Below, piece by piece: positions 4,705 through 6,650 of a DNA stretch of 6,650 nucleotides. The stretch covers positions 1-6,650 of the forward strand of contig JAUYDU010000419.1 in assembly GCA_030691665.1 (NCBI GenBank), read 5' to 3'. The position numbers were made by a program, and so were the translations under genes. The notes under the pieces were generated by a model that did not search any database, was not told the DNA's origin, and saw nothing but the letters and a program-made list of their open reading frames with translations. The DNA is from Chloroflexota bacterium (GTDB lineage Bacteria; Chloroflexota; Dehalococcoidia; SM23-28-2). Position 1 is the first letter of the stretch; each line of letters starts with the position of its first letter.

Positions 4705-5403
4705 ATGCGCTTCGCGGTAGTTGTCTTCCCGGGGACCTGGAGCGACGGCGACTGCCACTACGTCCTCAGCGACATCCTGGGCCAGCCCACGGACTACGTC
4801 TGGCACCGCCAGGCCGACCTCTCGGCCTACGACTGCATCGTCCTCCCCGGCGGCTTCTCCTACGGCGACTACCTGCGGGCGGGGGCCATCGCCCGCTTCT
4901 CGCCGGTGATGGAGGCGGTGGTGCGGGCGGCCGAGGCGGGCAAGCTGGTGTTCGGCATCTGCAATGGGTTCCAGATCCTGTGCGAGGCGGGGCTGCTGCC
5001 CGGCGCCCTGATGCGCAACGAGTGCCTCCAGTACCGCTGCCAGTGGGTGAACCTGAGGGTGGAGAACGCCGATACGCCCTTCACCGCTGCCTGTGGCCGG
5101 GGTCAGGTGCTGGCCATTCCCATCGGCCACGGCGAGGGCCGCTACCACGCCGACGCCGCCACCCTGGCCCGCCTGGAGGCCGCAGGGCAGGTGGTGTTCC
5201 GCTACTGCGACGCCGCCGGCCGGACGACGGCCGAGGCCAATCCCAACGGCAGCGCCGACAACATCGCTGGCATCATCAACGAGGGGGGCAACGTGCTGGG
5301 GATGATGCCCCACCCGGAGCGGGCGAGCGAGGCGCTGCTGGGGGGCGAGGGGGGGTTGTGGATCTGGCGGTCGCTGCTGGAGTGGGCGAAGGTGGGGGCC
5401 TAG
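4705..5403 (+). CDS. purQ: Phosphoribosylformylglycinamidine synthase subunit PurQ
   Basis: A 232-residue class I glutamine amidotransferase subunit of FGAM synthase; it releases ammonia from glutamine for PurL to convert FGAR to FGAM, the fourth step of purine synthesis. Visible are the N-terminus FAVVVFPGTWSDGDC, LPGGFSYGDYLRAGA (oxyanion region), the nucleophile Cys86 in FGICNGFQIL, IGHGEGRY (141-147), and the His203/Glu205 pair in MMPHPERASE. Length fits the family, so the gene is intact. ATG 4705 lies one base after the pgpH stop with no strong Shine-Dalgarno, suggesting translational coupling. Coding GC and G-runs are much higher than in the genes downstream. The last 99 bases recur in decayed form at 5671-5769, beyond the DUF2283 gene. 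Confidence 0.95.
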   Translation: MRFAVVVFPGTWSDGDCHYVLSDILGQPTDYVWHRQADLSAYDCIVLPGGFSYGDYLRAGAIARFSPVMEAVVRAAEAGKLVFGICNGFQILCEAGLLPGALMRNECLQYRCQWVNLRVENADTPFTAACGRGQVLAIPIGHGEGRYHADAATLARLEAAGQVVFRYCDAAGRTTAEANPNGSADNIAGIINEGGNVLGMMPHPERASEALLGGEGGLWIWRSLLEWAKVGA

Positions 5404-5437
5404 GCGTTGCCGGAAGGGGCCGGAGGAGTGAACGACG

Positions 5438-5671
5438 ATGAAAATAACGTATGACCCCGAGGCCGATGCCCTCTACGTCGGGCTACGCGATGCACGACCA
5501 GTCGATAGCATGGACGTAGAAGAGGGCGTCATCGTGGATCTAGATAGCGAGGGACACATCATCGGCCTGGAAGTGCTGGATGCTAGCAAACGTATGAGCC
5601 CGCAGGAGCTGGCCAGCGTTCACTACGAGAACCTCCTCCTGACGGCGGCTGCTGAGCCCGAATCGCCGTGA
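5438..5671 (+). CDS. DUF2283 small protein
   Basis: A 77-residue protein with the DUF2283 (PF10049) signature: the start MKITYDPEADALYVGLRD, then the MDVEEGVIVDLDSEGHIIGLEVLDASKRM strand-turn-strand pattern. No membrane segment, signal or catalytic motif is visible. The family is small, widespread and without a settled function; members are often found beside DUF4258 proteins and toxin-antitoxin-like pairs, but no such partner is seen here. GGAGGAG at 5422-5428 gives a good ribosome site nine bases before ATG. The base composition is visibly less GC-skewed than in purQ. The gene is flanked by the true purQ end and a decayed second purQ end, and its stop TGA (5669-5671) meets the limit of that second copy, so it probably arrived as an insert. 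Confidence 0.85.
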   Translation: MKITYDPEADALYVGLRDARPVDSMDVEEGVIVDLDSEGHIIGLEVLDASKRMSPQELASVHYENLLLTAAAEPESP

Positions 5672-5769
5672 TCCTCTACCCAGCGCGGGCGAGCGAGGCG
5701 CTGCTGGGGGGTGAGGGAGGGTTGTGGATCTGGCGGTCTGTGATAGACTGGGCGAAAGTTATGGCCTAG
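5671..5769 (+). pseudogene. Decayed second copy of the purQ 3' end
   Basis: Positions 5671-5769 align without gaps to 5305-5403, with 83 of 99 identities; the first 27 bases from 5685 are identical to 5319-5345, and 5685-5769 matches at 74 of 85. Read in the purQ frame it gives ILYPARASEALLGG and then EGGLWIWRSVIDWAKVMA with a TAG at the same place. Changes in the tail are mild (SLLEW to SVIDW, KVGA to KVMA), as between working homologues, but the catalytic His and Glu (MPHPE) have become Tyr and Ala (ILYPA). No start codon or upstream part exists, so it cannot work alone. Relationship is seen in the sequence; origin from a related purQ allele is inference. Confidence 0.9.
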
Positions 5770-5775
5770 CGCCGA

Positions 5776-5791
5776 CCCCGACGTGTCGGGG
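5776..5791. repeat. Perfect palindrome CCCCGAC-GT-GTCGGGG
   Basis: Seven-base arms flank GT. It sits between the purQ remnant and the ribosome site of the DUF4389 gene, ending three bases before AAAGGAGGT, so in RNA the stem would abut but not cover the ribosome site. A T-tract is absent, so it is not an obvious terminator. Confidence 0.7.
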
Positions 5792-5794
5792 CGG

Positions 5795-5803
5795 AAAGGA
5801 GGT
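5795..5803 (+). promoter_or_regulatory. Strong Shine-Dalgarno setting the GTG start at 5808
   Basis: AAAGGAGGT is a full-length anti-16S match whose GGAGG core ends five bases before GTG 5808. It is the best ribosome site in the window and shows that the frame extending back to 5724, through the purQ remnant, is not the protein start. Confidence 0.9.
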
Positions 5804-5807
5804 AGCT

Positions 5808-6458
5808 GTGGCGACTCATGTCCCGACATTCGAGCAAGTTCCCATTCGGATCGAATTCGACTATCCAGAGCGGATGTCCAGGTGGTTGCTATGGTTCAAG
5901 TGGCTGCTCATCATTCCACACCAGATTGTGCTCAGCTTCTACGGAGTGGCCGTGTACGTGACGACGTTCATCGCCTGGTGGGCCATCCTTTTCACTGGCC
6001 GGTATCCGCAAGGGCTGTTCGATTTTGCTGTTGGTTACATGCGGTGGACCCTTAGGGTGTCGGCTTATTTCCCCTTGCTCATGACGGACCGTTACCCGCC
6101 ATTTGGATCGGGAGATCACACGGTGCGCTACGAAGCCGACTACCCGCAGTCTCTCTCGCGTGGTGTGCTCCTTCTCAGGTTTTTCATGGCGGTCCCAGTG
6201 TCCCCTTTCTTCTGGCTGGCTCTCCTCGCCTCGTACGTGCTGTTCTTCCTGGTGTTCAGCTTGGTGTATGCCGCCATAGCGTGGATCTGGCTCTGCGTAC
6301 TGTGCACCGGTAAATACCCGCGCGGGTTGTACAACTTCGTGGCTGCTGTGGCCGGCTGGCAGCACCGGGCAACTGCGTGGTGGTTTCTGCTGAGGGACGA
6401 CTGGTCGCTGTTCGGCGCCCAGGGCGTCAGGGTCGTGGAAGCGCCCGCTGCCAGCTAA
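5808..6458 (+). CDS. DUF4389 integral membrane protein with two internal repeats
   Basis: A 216-residue protein of the DUF4389 (PF14333) family; function is unknown. It is built from two similar halves. The first runs from about 13 (IRIEFDYPERMSRW) through two hydrophobic stretches to FTGRYPQGLFDFAVGYMRW and DRYPPF (about 99). The second runs from about 106 (VRYEADYPQSLSRG) to CTGKYPRGLYNFVAAVAGW and DDWSLFG (about 204). Each half has a 'DYP..LSR' entry, two or three membrane helices, and a 'TG+YP+GL+(D/N)F' turn, which is the family mark. There is no signal peptide beyond the first helix. GTG start with a full Shine-Dalgarno. Composition is less GC-biased than the pgpH-purQ block, and the gene stands between purQ and a possible purL, so it looks like an added gene. 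Confidence 0.88.
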   Translation: MATHVPTFEQVPIRIEFDYPERMSRWLLWFKWLLIIPHQIVLSFYGVAVYVTTFIAWWAILFTGRYPQGLFDFAVGYMRWTLRVSAYFPLLMTDRYPPFGSGDHTVRYEADYPQSLSRGVLLLRFFMAVPVSPFFWLALLASYVLFFLVFSLVYAAIAWIWLCVLCTGKYPRGLYNFVAAVAGWQHRATAWWFLLRDDWSLFGAQGVRVVEAPAAS

Positions 6459-6574
6459 GGCGACGGAGCAGCTAGGAGGCTCGCGGGCTTTCAGGAACTG
6501 CTCGCGGCTCTCGCTGCAATAAACCGCCCGCCTTGTACTAAGATCGCAGTGGCCCTCCCAGTGGGGCCGTAGCC
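6459..6574 (+). other. Short intergenic region before the last gene
   Basis: It contains no gene. A small stem is possible at 6551-6555 with 6564-6568 (GGCCC/GGGCC, eight-base loop), just before the next start. TAAGAT at 6539-6544 is a poor -10 candidate without a matching -35. An AGGAGG at 6474-6479 is not followed by a usable start codon. Confidence 0.4.
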
Positions 6575-6650
6575 ATGCCTGCATCGCAGCGCTTCCTCGA
6601 TCAGATCGCCCTCAGCCGCCAGGAATACGGGCGCCGGGGTCGCCGGGTCT
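6575..6650 (+). CDS. Start of a downstream gene, possibly purL (partial)
   Basis: ATG 6575 opens a frame to the right edge, giving MPASQRFLDQIALSRQEYGR and five more residues. The piece 'IALSRQEY' resembles the N-terminus of PurL ('.EIALt.eEY..iv..LGREPN'), the large subunit of FGAM synthase and the usual partner of PurQ, but the following GRRGRRV does not fit the expected LGREPN region well. The ribosome site is weak (GGGG at 6563-6566, eight bases upstream). With only 25 codons the identity is a guess guided by the nearby purQ; it could be an unrelated gene or PurL with a sequencing or real frameshift. Confidence 0.35.
   Translation, partial: MPASQRFLDQIALSRQEYGRRGRRV

Noticed and set aside
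5724..5807. Longer DUF4389 protein starting in the purQ remnant
   Set aside because: A full Shine-Dalgarno stands directly before GTG 5808 and the upstream residues have no family match.

Overview
The window is GC-rich and almost entirely coded on the + strand. It reads as a chromosomal segment of an uncultured or poorly sampled bacterium. Gene content and order (bS21, YqeY, a 7TM-HD c-di-AMP phosphodiesterase, PurQ), GTG/TTG starts, and gaps filled with short palindromes (CTGAAG-centred hairpins, CTTCGCTCAGGG-type units) suggest Chloroflexota, perhaps Dehalococcoidia-like. That placement is inference, with moderate confidence.

Layout. At 2-118 is the last 38 codons of a probable CoA-transferase beta subunit. 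At 119-339 is a non-coding gap containing a MITE-like inverted-repeat element and three CTNNAG-centred hairpins. At 340-1872 is a YtcJ-type amidohydrolase. At 1873-2102 is a gap with an exact 29-bp repeat of the amidohydrolase 3' end, two hairpins and a near-consensus sigma70 promoter. At 2103-2375 is rpsU (bS21), starting at TTG and carrying an unusual repeat-built C-terminal tail. At 2420-2878 is yqeY. At 2879-3026 is a repeat-bearing gap with a possible extended -10 promoter. At 3027-4703 is a PgpH-type c-di-AMP phosphodiesterase with a strongly reduced extracellular domain. At 4705-5403 is purQ, one base after pgpH. At 5438-5671 is a DUF2283 gene. At 5671-5769 is a decayed second copy of the purQ 3' end. 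At 5808-6458 is a DUF4389 membrane protein. At 6575 the next gene begins, possibly purL.

How the parts relate. rpsU, yqeY and pgpH keep the relative order seen in Firmicutes, where phoH and others lie between yqeY and pgpH; here they are condensed into a ribosome/translation plus c-di-AMP turnover block that runs into purine synthesis (purQ). purQ and its usual partner purL appear to have been separated by DUF2283 and DUF4389. The DUF2283 gene lies between two copies of the purQ terminus, as expected if it arrived with a spare gene end.

The most unusual signals are: (1) the purQ tail duplication around DUF2283, where the second copy keeps frame and stop but has lost the catalytic His and Glu; (2) an independent, exact 29-bp duplication of the amidohydrolase 3' end 139 bp downstream, so two genes in one window have their terminus repeated downstream; (3) four short palindromes sharing a CTGAAG-like core with covarying arms; (4) a 164-bp MITE-like element; and (5) the trimmed PgpH sensor domain. 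No CRISPR, tRNA, rRNA or complete transposase is visible.
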